64,000 bases of DNA from Bacillus sp. FJAT-27445 (GTDB lineage: Bacteria; Bacillota; Bacilli; Bacillales; Cytobacillaceae), in the NCBI RefSeq assembly GCF_001510665.1, contig NZ_LMTI01000002.1, positions 313,246 to 377,245 on the forward strand, read 5' to 3'. The position numbers were made by a program, and so were the translations under genes. Under the pieces are notes generated by a model. That model was not told where the DNA came from. It was given only the letters and a program-made list of their open reading frames with translations, and searched no databases. Of this stretch, positions 19,552-29,123 are shown piece by piece (the stretch's first letter is position 1; every line of letters begins with the position of its first letter).

Positions 19552-20910
19552 TTATACGATTGCTTTTGTTTCCATTCCTGCTTCCTCGGCCTCCATTACG
19601 CGGACGAATTGGCCTTCGTTATACGGATATCCCGCTTTGGAAATTTTAACTTTCACGATTTTACCGATCATGTCCTCAGTGGCTTGGAAAACAACCTTCA
19701 GGTAGTTATCGGTGTAGCCGACATAAAGGCCTTTTTTGTCCCCTTCCTTGAATTCCTCTTCCGGAATCACTTCAAGGACTTCCCCTTCAAAGTGTGAGGC
19801 GTATTCCTTGGCCAATTGGTCTGAAAGGGCGATTAGCCGGTGAACGCGCTCATTTTTAACTTCTTCATCAACCTGGTCTTCCATCCTTGCGGCAGGTGTA
19901 CCCGTCCGCTTGGAATAAGGGAATACATGGAGTTCCGAGAATTGATGTTTTTTGATGAAATGATAGGTTTCCATAAACTCTTCTTCCGTTTCGCCAGGGA
20001 AGCCGACAATTACATCCGAAGTTACAGCAAGGCCTGGCAAAGCTTCCTTCAGACGGTCAAGCCGTTCGCCGAAAAACTCCATTGTATACTTGCGGCGCAT
20101 TCTCTTTAAAACGGTATCTGACCCGGACTGGAGCGGAATATGAAGATGGCGTACGACAAGATTCGAATCATTAATTACTTGAATGACTTCATCGGTGATT
20201 TGGCTGGCTTCAATCGAAGAAATCCTGAGGCGTTTTAGCCCTTTTACTTCGGCTTCAAGGTCACGAAGAAGGGCTGCCAGATTATAATCCTTCAAATCTT
20301 CACCGTACCCGCCGGTATGGATGCCGGTAAGGACAATCTCCTTATAGCCAGCATCGACAAGCTGCTGGGCCTGGCGGATGACTTCCTCTGGATTACGGGA
20401 TCTCATAAGGCCGCGGGCCCACGGAATGATGCAGAACGTGCAGAAATTATTGCATCCTTCCTGAATTTTCAAGGATGCACGTGTCCTGTCAGTAAAGGCC
20501 GGAACATCAAGCTCCTCATACACACGGTTCTTCATAATGTTGCGGACGCCATTGATTGGCTGGCGTTCTTCTTTGTATTGAGCAATATAGTCAAGCATTT
20601 TAACCCGGTCCTGCGTTCCTACGACAATATCAACCCCGGGTATAGCCATGATTTCGGCAGGGGATGTCTGCGCATAACAGCCAGTCACGCAAATGACTGC
20701 ATCCGGATTCTTGCGGATTGCCCTTCTAATGACCTGACGGCTTTTCTTATCACCGGTGTTCGTTACTGTACAGGTATTAATTATATATACGTCTGAGGAC
20801 GACTCAAATTCCACTCTCTCGTAGCCTTCCTGTTTGAACAATTGCCAAATTGCTTCAGTCTCATAGTGGTTCACCTTGCATCCAAGAGTATGAAACGCGA
20901 CTGTAGGCAT
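19552..20910 (-). CDS. mtaB: tRNA (N6-L-threonylcarbamoyladenosine(37)-C2)-methylthiotransferase MtaB
   Basis: MtaB (YqeV) is a radical SAM enzyme that converts t6A37 in tRNA to ms2t6A. The 452 residues show the N-terminal methylthiotransferase domain with cluster cysteines (LGCKVNHYE, INTCTVT, VTGCYAQ), the radical SAM motif CNNFCTFC (about residue 155) and a C-terminal TRAM domain. It is the last gene of the heat-shock operon, six bases after rsmE. Confidence 0.96.
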   Translation of the reverse strand: MPTVAFHTLGCKVNHYETEAIWQLFKQEGYERVEFESSSDVYIINTCTVTNTGDKKSRQVIRRAIRKNPDAVICVTGCYAQTSPAEIMAIPGVDIVVGTQDRVKMLDYIAQYKEERQPINGVRNIMKNRVYEELDVPAFTDRTRASLKIQEGCNNFCTFCIIPWARGLMRSRNPEEVIRQAQQLVDAGYKEIVLTGIHTGGYGEDLKDYNLAALLRDLEAEVKGLKRLRISSIEASQITDEVIQVINDSNLVVRHLHIPLQSGSDTVLKRMRRKYTMEFFGERLDRLKEALPGLAVTSDVIVGFPGETEEEFMETYHFIKKHQFSELHVFPYSKRTGTPAARMEDQVDEEVKNERVHRLIALSDQLAKEYASHFEGEVLEVIPEEEFKEGDKKGLYVGYTDNYLKVVFQATEDMIGKIVKVKISKAGYPYNEGQFVRVMEAEEAGMETKAIV

Positions 20911-20916
20911 GTAAAC

Positions 20917-21663
20917 TCACCTCATTAATTCTAAATGGTAGGATATTGCCGCCAGCGCATAGAGCGGGGCGGTTTCTGTCCTTAAAATCCGCGGGCCCAG
21001 CCCGCACAGCTGAAAACCATGTTCCTTTAAGAGCGTGGCTTCCCCATCGGTAAGCCCTCCCTCAGGGCCAAAAACCATCAGCAGGGATTGGCCTGCTTTT
21101 ATATTCATCAGTGCTTCAGAGAAAACAGATGTTTCTCCGGACCTGCTTTCCTCTTCATATGCGACGAGCCGAACATCGTAGTTCTGGCCGTCTGCGAGCA
21201 AGGAGCGAAAATCAACGGGCGATGATACCTGAGGTACTACACTCCGGTGCGATTGTTCGGCTGCTTCCTTGGCAATTTTCTGCCATCGGTCCACCTTTTT
21301 GCCGGACTTTTTCTCATCCAGCTTAACTACCGAACGGACGGCTGCAAACGGAATAAACCGGTGCGCTCCCATTTCGGTGCCCTTTTGAATGACCCACTCC
21401 AGTTTGTCTCCCTTTGGAAGCCCGCTTGCTATCGTTACACGAACGGGAAGCTCTGTATTCCCATCATTCCATTTTACAACGTCAGCAACGACGGTATCAG
21501 AGGTAATTTCTGCAATTTTGCATACAGCGCTCCTCCCATCCTGAGTAACACAGATGATTTCGTCTCCTTCAACCATCCGCATAACCTTTACGATGTGGAA
21601 TCGATCATCCCCTTCCAGGGTAAAACGATCCTGTTCCATTTTTTCAACAAAATAGCGCTGCAT
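20917..21663 (-). CDS. rsmE: 16S rRNA (uracil(1498)-N3)-methyltransferase RsmE
   Basis: RsmE (YqeU) methylates U1498 of 16S rRNA. The protein has 248 residues: an N-terminal PUA-like domain and a C-terminal SPOUT fold with the SAM-binding knot motifs MVFGPEGGLTDGEA and LGPRILRTETAPLYAL. It lies between prmA and mtaB, its standard position in Bacillus. Confidence 0.96.
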   Translation of the reverse strand: MQRYFVEKMEQDRFTLEGDDRFHIVKVMRMVEGDEIICVTQDGRSAVCKIAEITSDTVVADVVKWNDGNTELPVRVTIASGLPKGDKLEWVIQKGTEMGAHRFIPFAAVRSVVKLDEKKSGKKVDRWQKIAKEAAEQSHRSVVPQVSSPVDFRSLLADGQNYDVRLVAYEEESRSGETSVFSEALMNIKAGQSLLMVFGPEGGLTDGEATLLKEHGFQLCGLGPRILRTETAPLYALAAISYHLELMR

Positions 21664-21743
21664 ACGAAGCCCCCTCTGTAAGCAATATTTCTATTTTACT
21701 AAAAGTTCCTAATAAAGTCACTTAGTTAATTCCTTCTCAAACC

Positions 21744-21775
21744 TAAAAAGGGCATCCGCATGAAAAGCGGACGCC
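21744..21775 (-). terminator. Hairpin after prmA
   Basis: The stem GGCGTCCGC-TTTTCAT-GCGGATGCC (minus strand, one wobble pair), followed by CTTTTTAGG, sits 15-46 bases after the prmA stop. It may end most transcripts of the dnaK operon before rsmE-mtaB, which would then depend on readthrough or a local promoter in 21664-21743. Confidence 0.7.
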
Positions 21776-21789
21776 AACTCTCCTAAACT

Positions 21790-22731
21790 TTACTTCTTTT
21801 CTGCAATAATCGCTACCCAGTCCTCCATCACGATTGTTTCCGAAATCGTGAAACCAACATTGAGGAGCGCATCCTTTACCAAATCCTTTTTGGCCTGGAT
21901 GATTCCGGATGCAATGAAAGTGCCTCCCGCCTTTAATACACGGGCTACGTCTTCTGTAAATCGTAAAAACACTTCGGCAAGAATATTGGCCACAATGACG
22001 TCAGCAGAGGAATCCTCAATACCATCAAGCAGATTGTTTTGGGCAACCGACACATTATCCTGGACTTTATTCAGCTTAATATTCAACTTTGCTGACTTGA
22101 CAGCTACTTCATCCAGGTCATAAGCCCTTGTGGAAGAAGCGCCGAGCAGCGCGGCCGCAATGCTCAAGACCCCGGAACCCGTCCCTACATCAATGACTTC
22201 ATCCCCCTGTTTGACCGTCCTCTCAAGAGCCTGTATACACATTACGGTCGTAGGATGGGTACCTGTACCAAATGCCATGCCTGGATCGAGTTCGATTATC
22301 AATTCATCGCTAGTTACAGGGCTATATTCCTCCCATGTAGGGACAATTGTAAACCGTTCTGAAATTTTCACAGGATTATAATACTTCTTCCAGGCAGTAG
22401 CCCATTCTTCTTCATTTACTTCAGAGATGGTAACCCTGTTTAGACCGATATCAATATCATGGATAATCAAGTTATTGATTGATTCCTTAATGGCATCAAC
22501 GGTTTCACCTAAGAAGCTGTTTACTGAAAGGTACGCCTTTACAATAACCCCTTCCTCGGGGTAATCGTTTGGGTCAAGTTGATAAATTTCTCCAAATTGG
22601 TCTTCCCGTTCTTTAATAAGCTCAAAAGGATCCTCGATGACCACACCGCTGGCTCCCGCCTCATGGAGGATATGGGAAATTGGTTCAACTGCTTCATTCG
22701 CCGTATGGATGCTGATTTCAGACCATTTCAT
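21790..22731 (-). CDS. prmA: Ribosomal protein L11 methyltransferase
   Basis: PrmA methylates ribosomal protein L11. The 313 residues have an N-terminal substrate-recognition domain and a class I SAM domain with motif [20 protein letters not shown] (about residue 178) and the NPP-like VANILAEVF. It follows dnaJ, as in B. subtilis. Confidence 0.96.
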   Translation of the reverse strand: MKWSEISIHTANEAVEPISHILHEAGASGVVIEDPFELIKEREDQFGEIYQLDPNDYPEEGVIVKAYLSVNSFLGETVDAIKESINNLIIHDIDIGLNRVTISEVNEEEWATAWKKYYNPVKISERFTIVPTWEEYSPVTSDELIIELDPGMAFGTGTHPTTVMCIQALERTVKQGDEVIDVGTGSGVLSIAAALLGASSTRAYDLDEVAVKSAKLNIKLNKVQDNVSVAQNNLLDGIEDSSADVIVANILAEVFLRFTEDVARVLKAGGTFIASGIIQAKKDLVKDALLNVGFTISETIVMEDWVAIIAEKK

Positions 22732-22747
22732 CTTGAATGCCCCACTC

Positions 22748-23875
22748 TCAATCGCCTTTAAAGGCGCGTTTTACTTTTGAAAAAAAGCTCTCTTCATGCT
22801 CACCCAGCGGCACACCGCCACTGATTTCGGCAAATTCACGGAGTATCTGCTTTTGTTTGTCCGACAGTTTAGTCGGGGTGATGATCCGGACTATCACGTG
22901 CTGGTCCCCTGTACCATAGCCCCTGACATTTGGAATTCCTTTTCCGCGCAACCTGAACTTTGTTCCAGTTTGTGTTCCTGCAGGAATTTTCAGTTTGACC
23001 TTTCCATGCAATGTCGGTACTTCAATTTCATCGCCGAGCGAAGCCTGGACAAATGTTAAAGGCATTTCACAATAAACATCGTCCCCGTCCCGCTCGAAGA
23101 ATTCATGAGGCCTAACGTGGAAAACAACATACAGGTCGCCAGGAGGCCCTCCATTAACGCCCGCTTCACCCTGGCCAGCCATCCTAAGCTGCTGTCCATC
23201 ATCAATTCCGGCTGGAATTTTCACATGGATTTTCCGGCGTTTCCTAACCTTTCCTTCACCGCTGCAGGTTGAGCATTTTTGCTTGATTTCTTTACCGGTG
23301 CCATTACAGTAGTTACAAACTCTCCGGTTGACGATCCGGCCAAAAGGCGTATTTTGTTCAACATTCAGCTGTCCCGTTCCATGGCAATGGCGACAGGTTT
23401 CCGGATGTGTTCCCGGCTTAGCCCCAGATCCGTGGCAAGTATTGCATGTTTCTTCACGAGGAATTTCGATGTCGGCCTCCTTGCCGAACGCCGCTTCCTC
23501 GAATGAAACCGCCATTGTATACTGGAGGTCAGCGCCCTGCCTCGGCGCGTTCGGATCTCTCCTTCTTGCCGCTCCTCCACCAAAGAAAGAATTGAATATA
23601 TCTTCAAACCCGCCAAATCCTCCGCCAAAATCAGCACCGCCCCCGAAGCCTTGATTCGGATCCGTATGTCCGAACTGGTCGTAGTGGGCACGCTTTTGGT
23701 CATCGCTCAGCGTTTCATATGCCTCTTTTACTTCCTTGAACTTCTCGTCCGCATCGGGTTCCTTGTTTATATCAGGATGAAGTTGTTTTGAAAGCTTCCG
23801 GTATGCCTTCTTGATTTCATCCTTCGAGGCACCCTTGCCGACACCCAAGGCTTCATAATAATCCCTTTTGCTCAT
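22748..23875 (-). CDS. dnaJ: Chaperone protein DnaJ
   Basis: DnaJ is the Hsp40 co-chaperone that stimulates DnaK ATPase and delivers clients. The 375 residues contain the J domain with HPD ([10 protein letters not shown], about residue 33), a Gly/Phe-rich linker ([16 protein letters not shown]) and four CxxCxGxG zinc repeats (for example [41 protein letters not shown]). A C-terminal substrate-binding domain follows. It is separated from dnaK by an unusually long 288-base gap holding a repeat and a hairpin. Confidence 0.97.
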   Translation of the reverse strand: MSKRDYYEALGVGKGASKDEIKKAYRKLSKQLHPDINKEPDADEKFKEVKEAYETLSDDQKRAHYDQFGHTDPNQGFGGGADFGGGFGGFEDIFNSFFGGGAARRRDPNAPRQGADLQYTMAVSFEEAAFGKEADIEIPREETCNTCHGSGAKPGTHPETCRHCHGTGQLNVEQNTPFGRIVNRRVCNYCNGTGKEIKQKCSTCSGEGKVRKRRKIHVKIPAGIDDGQQLRMAGQGEAGVNGGPPGDLYVVFHVRPHEFFERDGDDVYCEMPLTFVQASLGDEIEVPTLHGKVKLKIPAGTQTGTKFRLRGKGIPNVRGYGTGDQHVIVRIITPTKLSDKQKQILREFAEISGGVPLGEHEESFFSKVKRAFKGD

Positions 23876-23974
23876 CTAACCACTCCCGAAATTCTCACAT
23901 AAAAATAATTGTAGCACTCGTATGGATGTTAAACAATATAAAGATGGGTGGACTTGCCCGTGGCAATCCACAGA

Positions 23975-24009
23975 AAAAGCCAAAGCCGGTTAACTTGACT
24001 TTGACTTTT
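23975..24009 (-). other. Intercistronic RNA hairpin between dnaK and dnaJ
   Basis: On the minus strand the sequence forms a 13-bp stem around a nine-base loop (AAAAGTCAAAGTC and GGCTTTGGCTTTT, paired throughout if two U-G pairs are allowed). The plus strand would have mismatches at those positions, so the structure belongs to the dnaK-dnaJ mRNA. It ends in four U only, so it is a weak terminator or a processing/stability element. Confidence 0.6.
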
Positions 24010-24011
24010 CT

Positions 24012-24163
24012 GATGTAGAGCGGCACCCCTAACACGGCCGCTTCTGTTATTCTACTGACCAGCTGCTGCGGCCAGCGCCTAGTGGACTTCGGTCCCCTCG
24101 CTACGATAAGTCAACATCGGGGCCCTCCAGTCCATACGGCGCTAAACGGCCGCTTCCGCTTTT
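24012..24163. repeat. Dispersed GC-rich repeat between dnaK and dnaJ
   Basis: A GC-rich block abuts the dnaK stop codon and carries GCGGCCAGCGCCTAGTGGAC, CTACGATAAGTCAACATCGG and TCCAGTCCATACGGCGCTAA. I recall these strings from a repeat family scattered through Bacillaceae genomes. A partial duplication is visible: CGGCCGCTTCTGTTATTCTA near 24035 matches CGGCCGCTTCCGCTTTTCTA near 24147. No gene is present. Confidence 0.6.
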
Positions 24164-26002
24164 CTACTTATCGTCTTTTATTTCTTCGAATTCTGCATCG
24201 ACTACGTTGTCGTCTTTGCGTGCCGCACCTTCAGCGCCAGCTCCCTGGCCTTGTTGAGCCTGGGCCTGTTTTGCCGCTTCTTCGTAAAGCTTTACAGAAA
24301 GATTTTGAACAATTTCTTGAAGCGCGTCTTTTTTGGCGCGCATTTCGTCCAAATCATTTTTCTCGATGGCAGCCTTTAGCGCGTCCTTCGCCTCATTGGC
24401 CTGGGCCACATCTGATGCATCAACCTTGCCTTCCAAATCCTTCAAGGTTTTTTCAGTAGTGAAGACTAGCTGGTCTGCTTCGTTACGGAGATCAGCTTCT
24501 TCTTTTGCCTTTTTGTCGGCTTCAGCATTCATCTCTGCTTCTTTTACCATACGCTGAATGTCTTCATCGCTAAGTCCTGTTGAAGACTTGATTGTGATTT
24601 GCTGCTCTTTGTTTGTACCAAGATCCTTGGCACGAACATTCACGATTCCATTTTTATCAATATCGAAGGAAACTTCGATTTGTGGAATTCCGCGTGGTGC
24701 CGGCGGAATATCTGCCAACTGAAAACGGCCAAGCGTTTTGTTGTGCGCTGCCATTGGGCGTTCCCCTTGCAGTACATGGATATCGACCGCGGTTTGATTG
24801 TCAGCTGCGGTTGAGAAAACTTGTGACTTTGAAGTCGGTATTGTTGTATTGCGCTCAATTAATTTGGTCATCACTCCGCCCATTGTTTCGATACCAAGGG
24901 AAAGTGGGGTAACATCAAGCAGGACAACATCCTTCACGTCACCAGAGATGACGCCGCCCTGGACTGCAGCTCCCATTGCGACAACTTCATCAGGGTTAAC
25001 GCCTCGGTGAGGTTCTTTGCCTGTCGCGCGTTTAATAGCTTCTTGTACGGCTGGAATCCTTGTTGAACCACCTACTAGGATAACCTTATCAATTTCAGAA
25101 GCCGATAGCCCAGCATCACTCAAAGCCTGGCGCGTTGGCCCCATTGTACGCTCAACAAGATTTGCAGTCAATTCATCAAATTTCGTCCTGCTTAATGTAA
25201 CATCCAAGTGAAGCGGGCCCGCTGCTCCCGCAGTGATAAATGGCAGGGAAATTTGCGTTGAGGTAACGCCAGAAAGGTCTTTCTTTGCTTTTTCTGCCGC
25301 ATCCTTCAAGCGCTGAACAGCCATTTTGTCTTGTGAAAGGTCAATTCCGTTTTCTTTTTTAAACTGGTCAACTAGATAATCAATAACAGCCTGGTCAAAG
25401 TCATCTCCGCCAAGACGGTTATCACCAGCTGTAGCTTTTACTTCAAAAACCCCATCGCCGAGTTCAAGGATGGATACATCAAATGTGCCTCCACCAAGAT
25501 CGTAAACTAGGATTGTCTGGTCTTCATCCATTTTATCAAGGCCGTATGCAAGGGCAGCTGCAGTCGGCTCATTGATGATTCTTTCAACTTCGAGACCTGC
25601 GATGCGGCCAGCATCTTTCGTAGCCTGCCGCTCTGCATCGTTAAAGTAGGCAGGAACTGTGATAACTGCTTTGGTAACCGTTTCGCCAAGATAATCTTCG
25701 GCGTAGGACTTTAAATACTGTAGCAGGATAGCGGAAACTTCCTGTGGAGTATATTTCTTACCTTCGATTTCTTCTGAATGGTTTGTGCCCATATGGCGCT
25801 TTATAGACATGATCGTGTTGGCGTTTGTAACCGCCTGGCGCTTTGCGACTTCCCCGATTTGGCGCTCGCCGTTTTTAAATGCAACGACGGAAGGAGTGGT
25901 CCGGTTTCCTTCAGGATTCGGGATAACCTTTGGCTCTCCCCCTTCCAGGACGGCTACACAGGAGTTGGTTGTTCCAAGGTCTATACCGATAATTTTACTC
26001 AT
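24164..26002 (-). CDS. dnaK: Chaperone protein DnaK (Hsp70)
   Basis: DnaK is the ATP-dependent Hsp70 chaperone. The 612 residues start [20 protein letters not shown]. The ATPase domain includes [19 protein letters not shown] and [15 protein letters not shown], followed by the linker [15 protein letters not shown], a beta-sandwich substrate domain and a lid with a Gln/Ala/Gly-rich tail ending in EEIKDDK. An in-frame ATG seven codons upstream is less likely because AGGAAAAGGATT precedes the chosen ATG. The gene lies 39 bases after grpE. Confidence 0.98.
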   Translation of the reverse strand: MSKIIGIDLGTTNSCVAVLEGGEPKVIPNPEGNRTTPSVVAFKNGERQIGEVAKRQAVTNANTIMSIKRHMGTNHSEEIEGKKYTPQEVSAILLQYLKSYAEDYLGETVTKAVITVPAYFNDAERQATKDAGRIAGLEVERIINEPTAAALAYGLDKMDEDQTILVYDLGGGTFDVSILELGDGVFEVKATAGDNRLGGDDFDQAVIDYLVDQFKKENGIDLSQDKMAVQRLKDAAEKAKKDLSGVTSTQISLPFITAGAAGPLHLDVTLSRTKFDELTANLVERTMGPTRQALSDAGLSASEIDKVILVGGSTRIPAVQEAIKRATGKEPHRGVNPDEVVAMGAAVQGGVISGDVKDVVLLDVTPLSLGIETMGGVMTKLIERNTTIPTSKSQVFSTAADNQTAVDIHVLQGERPMAAHNKTLGRFQLADIPPAPRGIPQIEVSFDIDKNGIVNVRAKDLGTNKEQQITIKSSTGLSDEDIQRMVKEAEMNAEADKKAKEEADLRNEADQLVFTTEKTLKDLEGKVDASDVAQANEAKDALKAAIEKNDLDEMRAKKDALQEIVQNLSVKLYEEAAKQAQAQQGQGAGAEGAARKDDNVVDAEFEEIKDDK

Positions 26003-26041
26003 AATCCTTTTCCTCCAGTTCAATATATGTAGACGGGTTAA

Positions 26042-26599
26042 TTATTGATTAACTTTTACCATTGAATGGCGAATTACCCTATCTTTCAGTAAATACCCTT
26101 TTTGAAACTCTTCAACCACCGAATTCGGGTCGAAAGAATCATCCTCCACCTGCATGACTGCCTGATGGAAATGCGGATCAAATGGCTTTCCTACAGCTTC
26201 AATCGGCTGCAGGCCTTCCTTTTTAAGGGCATCAAGCAAACCACGGTAGACCATTTCCATTCCCTCCATGAGGGATTTTGCTTGGTCACCTTCAATTTCC
26301 ATATTCAAAGCTCGTTCAAAATTGTCCAATGTAGGCAGAATATCTGAAATCAAGCTCAAGGAACGGTATTTTTCAGCGGCTTCGGCATCAAGCTTCACCC
26401 GGCGCCGATAGTTATCGAAATCGGCCTGAAGCCTAAAGTAGCGATTTTCTACTTCCTCCAGCTTCTTCTCAAGCTCAGACGTCTTATCTGTTGCCGGTTC
26501 GCTTTCACCAGCAATATCATCGCCTGCGATGCTTGCTTCATCCAGTTCCATTTCCATTTCGGTAGCCTGGCCATCAACATTCTTTTTTTCTTCAGTCAA
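26042..26599 (-). CDS. grpE: Nucleotide exchange factor GrpE
   Basis: GrpE releases ADP from DnaK. The 185-residue protein has an acidic disordered N-terminus, a long helix ([20 protein letters not shown]) and the family signature in the C-terminal beta domain ([20 protein letters not shown]). The open frame extends upstream, but GAGGGAGGTG is placed correctly only for the TTG at 26599; a GTG overlapping that site is the alternative. Confidence 0.95.
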   Translation of the reverse strand: MTEEKKNVDGQATEMEMELDEASIAGDDIAGESEPATDKTSELEKKLEEVENRYFRLQADFDNYRRRVKLDAEAAEKYRSLSLISDILPTLDNFERALNMEIEGDQAKSLMEGMEMVYRGLLDALKKEGLQPIEAVGKPFDPHFHQAVMQVEDDSFDPNSVVEEFQKGYLLKDRVIRHSMVKVNQ

Positions 26600-26652
26600 G
26601 TTACTCACCTCCCTCAAAAGGGCAGTCCTCCGTAATATAAAAAGGCGTCCCA

Positions 26653-26679
26653 TAAAAAGGGGCATACCGCCCCTTTTTC
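26653..26679 (-). terminator. Hairpin between hrcA and grpE
   Basis: The stem AAAAAGGGGC / GCCCCTTTTT lies in the short gap between hrcA and grpE. It looks like an intrinsic terminator on the minus strand. In the heat-shock operon such a structure could lower grpE-dnaK readthrough or stabilise a processed mRNA end. Confidence 0.65.
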
Positions 26680-26692
26680 AATATCTCCACTG

Positions 26693-27724
26693 CTATTTTG
26701 ATTGATACAGCCTGGTCAGTGCGGCCGATAAATCCCGGCTCATGATTTCCAGCAAGCTGACCACACGGGAATATTCCATCCTGGTCGGGCCGAGAATAGC
26801 GATATTTCCAAGTTTTTCGTCACCCATAGCGTAAGTTGCTGTAATCAGGCTGCAATTTTCCATGGCACTGTAATCATTTTCGCGGCCAATCCTGATCGTG
26901 ATTCCCGCAGGACTGTTTTTGATTAATTCATAAACAGGCTGCTCTTGTTCAATCATCGTCATCAGTGATTTAATTTTTGATAAATCATTGAATTCAGGCT
27001 GGCTAAAGATATTTGTCTTTCCTCCAAAGAAAAGCTTCTCGCTTACAGGCATATTGAATGTATCGGAAATCATATGAAGCATACTATCATAATTGCTGAT
27101 ATGCTGGCGAAGCAGGACGGCAACTTCTTTGTAGAGCTTATCCCTAATATCAAGCAGCGGAACTCCGGAAAGGCGTTCATTCAAGATGTTGACCATTTTT
27201 TCAAGCTCGCTGGCATCAATTGAGCCTGGCAGCTGAATCGGCTTGTTCTCAACATGGCCGGTATCGGTAACGATAATCGCAATGGCCGTATCTTTATTCA
27301 GAGGCACTATCTGGATCTTTCTCAGCCTGTTTTCCTCGACAGCTGGCCCAAGCATGATGGAAGTATAGCTAGTCATTTCGGAAAGAATCATTGCTGAGCG
27401 CTGTATGATCTTTTCGAGCTCAAAAATCCTTTCGGCAAAAACCGATTTTATCTTCGACACATCCCTCTCATTAATGGCATGTGGAGAAAGAAGATGGTCG
27501 ACATAATAGCGATAGCCCTTTTCCGAAGGAACCCGCCCAGAGGAAGTATGGGTTTTTTCAATAAACCCAAGCTCTTCCAAATCAGCCATTTCATTTCGGA
27601 TAGTGGCCGAGCTGAAAGAAATCTCCTCTTTTTTTGACAAGCTTCTCGAGCCGACAGGTTGCGCAGACCGGATGAATTCGTCAATAATAACTTGAAGTAT
27701 TAGTAACTGGCGATCTGTTAACAA
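26693..27724 (-). CDS. hrcA: Heat-inducible transcription repressor HrcA
   Basis: HrcA represses class I heat-shock genes by binding CIRCE. The 343 residues start from TTG after AGAGGTGAT. They show a winged helix at the N-terminus ([39 protein letters not shown]) and the GAF-like HrcA core. The perfect CIRCE operator lies just upstream, so the operon is autoregulated. Confidence 0.97.
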   Translation of the reverse strand: MLTDRQLLILQVIIDEFIRSAQPVGSRSLSKKEEISFSSATIRNEMADLEELGFIEKTHTSSGRVPSEKGYRYYVDHLLSPHAINERDVSKIKSVFAERIFELEKIIQRSAMILSEMTSYTSIMLGPAVEENRLRKIQIVPLNKDTAIAIIVTDTGHVENKPIQLPGSIDASELEKMVNILNERLSGVPLLDIRDKLYKEVAVLLRQHISNYDSMLHMISDTFNMPVSEKLFFGGKTNIFSQPEFNDLSKIKSLMTMIEQEQPVYELIKNSPAGITIRIGRENDYSAMENCSLITATYAMGDEKLGNIAILGPTRMEYSRVVSLLEIMSRDLSAALTRLYQSK

Positions 27725-27740
27725 CGTTTATCACCTCTGT

Positions 27741-27767
27741 TAGCACTCATTTATCCCGAGTGCTAAT
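27741..27767. promoter_or_regulatory. CIRCE operator
   Basis: TTAGCACTC (27741-27749), nine bases, and GAGTGCTAA (27759-27767) form a perfect CIRCE inverted repeat, the HrcA binding site. It is 17 bases upstream of the hrcA start codon, so it probably overlaps the early transcribed region and controls the whole hrcA-grpE-dnaK-dnaJ operon. Confidence 0.97.
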
Positions 27768-27827
27768 TCTACTAATAAAGTATCAAAACAGCCTTGTCGT
27801 GTCAATGATTACGAATCAAAAAGATGG

Positions 27828-28979
27828 TCACTCTTTTATCAGAAAAGACTGGAAAACTTCATTCCCAAGCAATCTGCCCTTCCGGGTAAGGCGGATAGCA
27901 GCCCCATCATCCTGAATCAGGCTTTTTTTCGACAACTTGTCAATCTGCCCGTGAAAAATGTCATCGAGCGCAATCCCGTATTTTTCCTTGAATCCGTTCT
28001 TTTTGACGCCATCGGACATCCTCAGGCCAAGAAACATTTCCTCTTCCATGGCTTCTACTAATGTAACTTCGTTCTCTTCAATTATAGGGAGGACTCCTTC
28101 ATCCAGCTGTTTGATATACCTGTTTAAAGGCCCAATATTGGAACGGCGGATCCTGCCGAGATAGCTGTGGCCTCCTGCGCCAAACCCGTAATATTCCTCA
28201 TTCCTCCAATAGGTAAGGTTATGCACACTTTCGTATCCCTTCAATGAAAAATTACTAATTTCATATTGGTTATAGCCATGCTTTGCCATTTCATCCATAA
28301 GCAATTCATACATCGCTGCTTCCGTATCCTCGCCAGGCAGCGGCAGTTTGCCCTTTTTCATCAAGTTGTAAAAAACCGTTTTGGGTTCAATGATTAAAGA
28401 ATAGCCGGAAAAATGGGGCAGTCCTAGTGAAAACGCCTCGGAAAGCGTATCCTTGAAATCAGCGATTGTCTGGCCCGGAAGCGCATAAATAAGGTCAATC
28501 GAAATGTTTTCAAAGCCTGCCTTTTTCGCATCCTCGACGGTTTTGTACACATCCTCCGCCCTGTGGCTCCGCCCGATTTTTTCTAAAAGGGCGTCGTTAA
28601 ACGATTGAACCCCAAGGCTCAGCCTGTTTACTCCATGGTTTTTTAGTATGGAAAGCTTTTCATAGGATAGGTCCCCTGGATTTCCTTCAAATGTATATTC
28701 AATTTCATCTTCTTTTTGAAAATGGCTGTTGATGATTTCACACAATCTTTGAAGCTGTTTTTCGTTCAGGGCTGTGGGAGTGCCGCCACCCACAAAAATG
28801 CTTTTCATTGGCTCTGCCGGATATTTTCGGACTGTCAACGCAATTTCCTTGTTTAGGGCTTCCAAGTATTCGTCAACGGGCTGGCCTTGGAGAAAGAATT
28901 TATTAAAATCACAATAATGGCAAATATGCTGGCAAAACGGTATATGGATATACGCGGCGCGGCGTGTGGAAATTTTCAA
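27828..28979 (-). CDS. hemW: Radical SAM heme chaperone HemW
   Basis: HemW (annotated hemN in older work) is a radical SAM protein that binds heme and is thought to insert it into target proteins; it is not the coproporphyrinogen dehydrogenase itself. The 383 residues contain CQHICHYCDF (cluster motif CxxxCxxC, no extra HemN cysteine), VGGGTPTAL and the C-terminal HemN domain. I start at TTG 28979 because GAGGTG lies six bases upstream; an upstream ATG 13 codons earlier has no ribosome site. It lies directly upstream of hrcA. Confidence 0.92.
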   Translation of the reverse strand: MKISTRRAAYIHIPFCQHICHYCDFNKFFLQGQPVDEYLEALNKEIALTVRKYPAEPMKSIFVGGGTPTALNEKQLQRLCEIINSHFQKEDEIEYTFEGNPGDLSYEKLSILKNHGVNRLSLGVQSFNDALLEKIGRSHRAEDVYKTVEDAKKAGFENISIDLIYALPGQTIADFKDTLSEAFSLGLPHFSGYSLIIEPKTVFYNLMKKGKLPLPGEDTEAAMYELLMDEMAKHGYNQYEISNFSLKGYESVHNLTYWRNEEYYGFGAGGHSYLGRIRRSNIGPLNRYIKQLDEGVLPIIEENEVTLVEAMEEEMFLGLRMSDGVKKNGFKEKYGIALDDIFHGQIDKLSKKSLIQDDGAAIRLTRKGRLLGNEVFQSFLIKE

Positions 28980-29042
28980 ATCATTCACCTCAATCAATAC
29001 TAAAACATGTTCTCCCATTATACTACAAACTGTTGAAAATAT

Positions 29043-29078
29043 AAGAAGCAGGAAACATTAGCGTTTCCTGCTTCTTAA
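29043..29078 (-). terminator. MFS transporter terminator
   Basis: A 13-bp stem (AGAAGCAGGAAAC / GTTTCCTGCTTCT) follows the transporter gene. It marks the boundary of the accessory island next to hemW. Confidence 0.75.
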
Positions 29079-29123
29079 ATAGTATTTAGGGCTGCTCGTT
29101 AATCAATAGAAGGTGTGCTTGTA

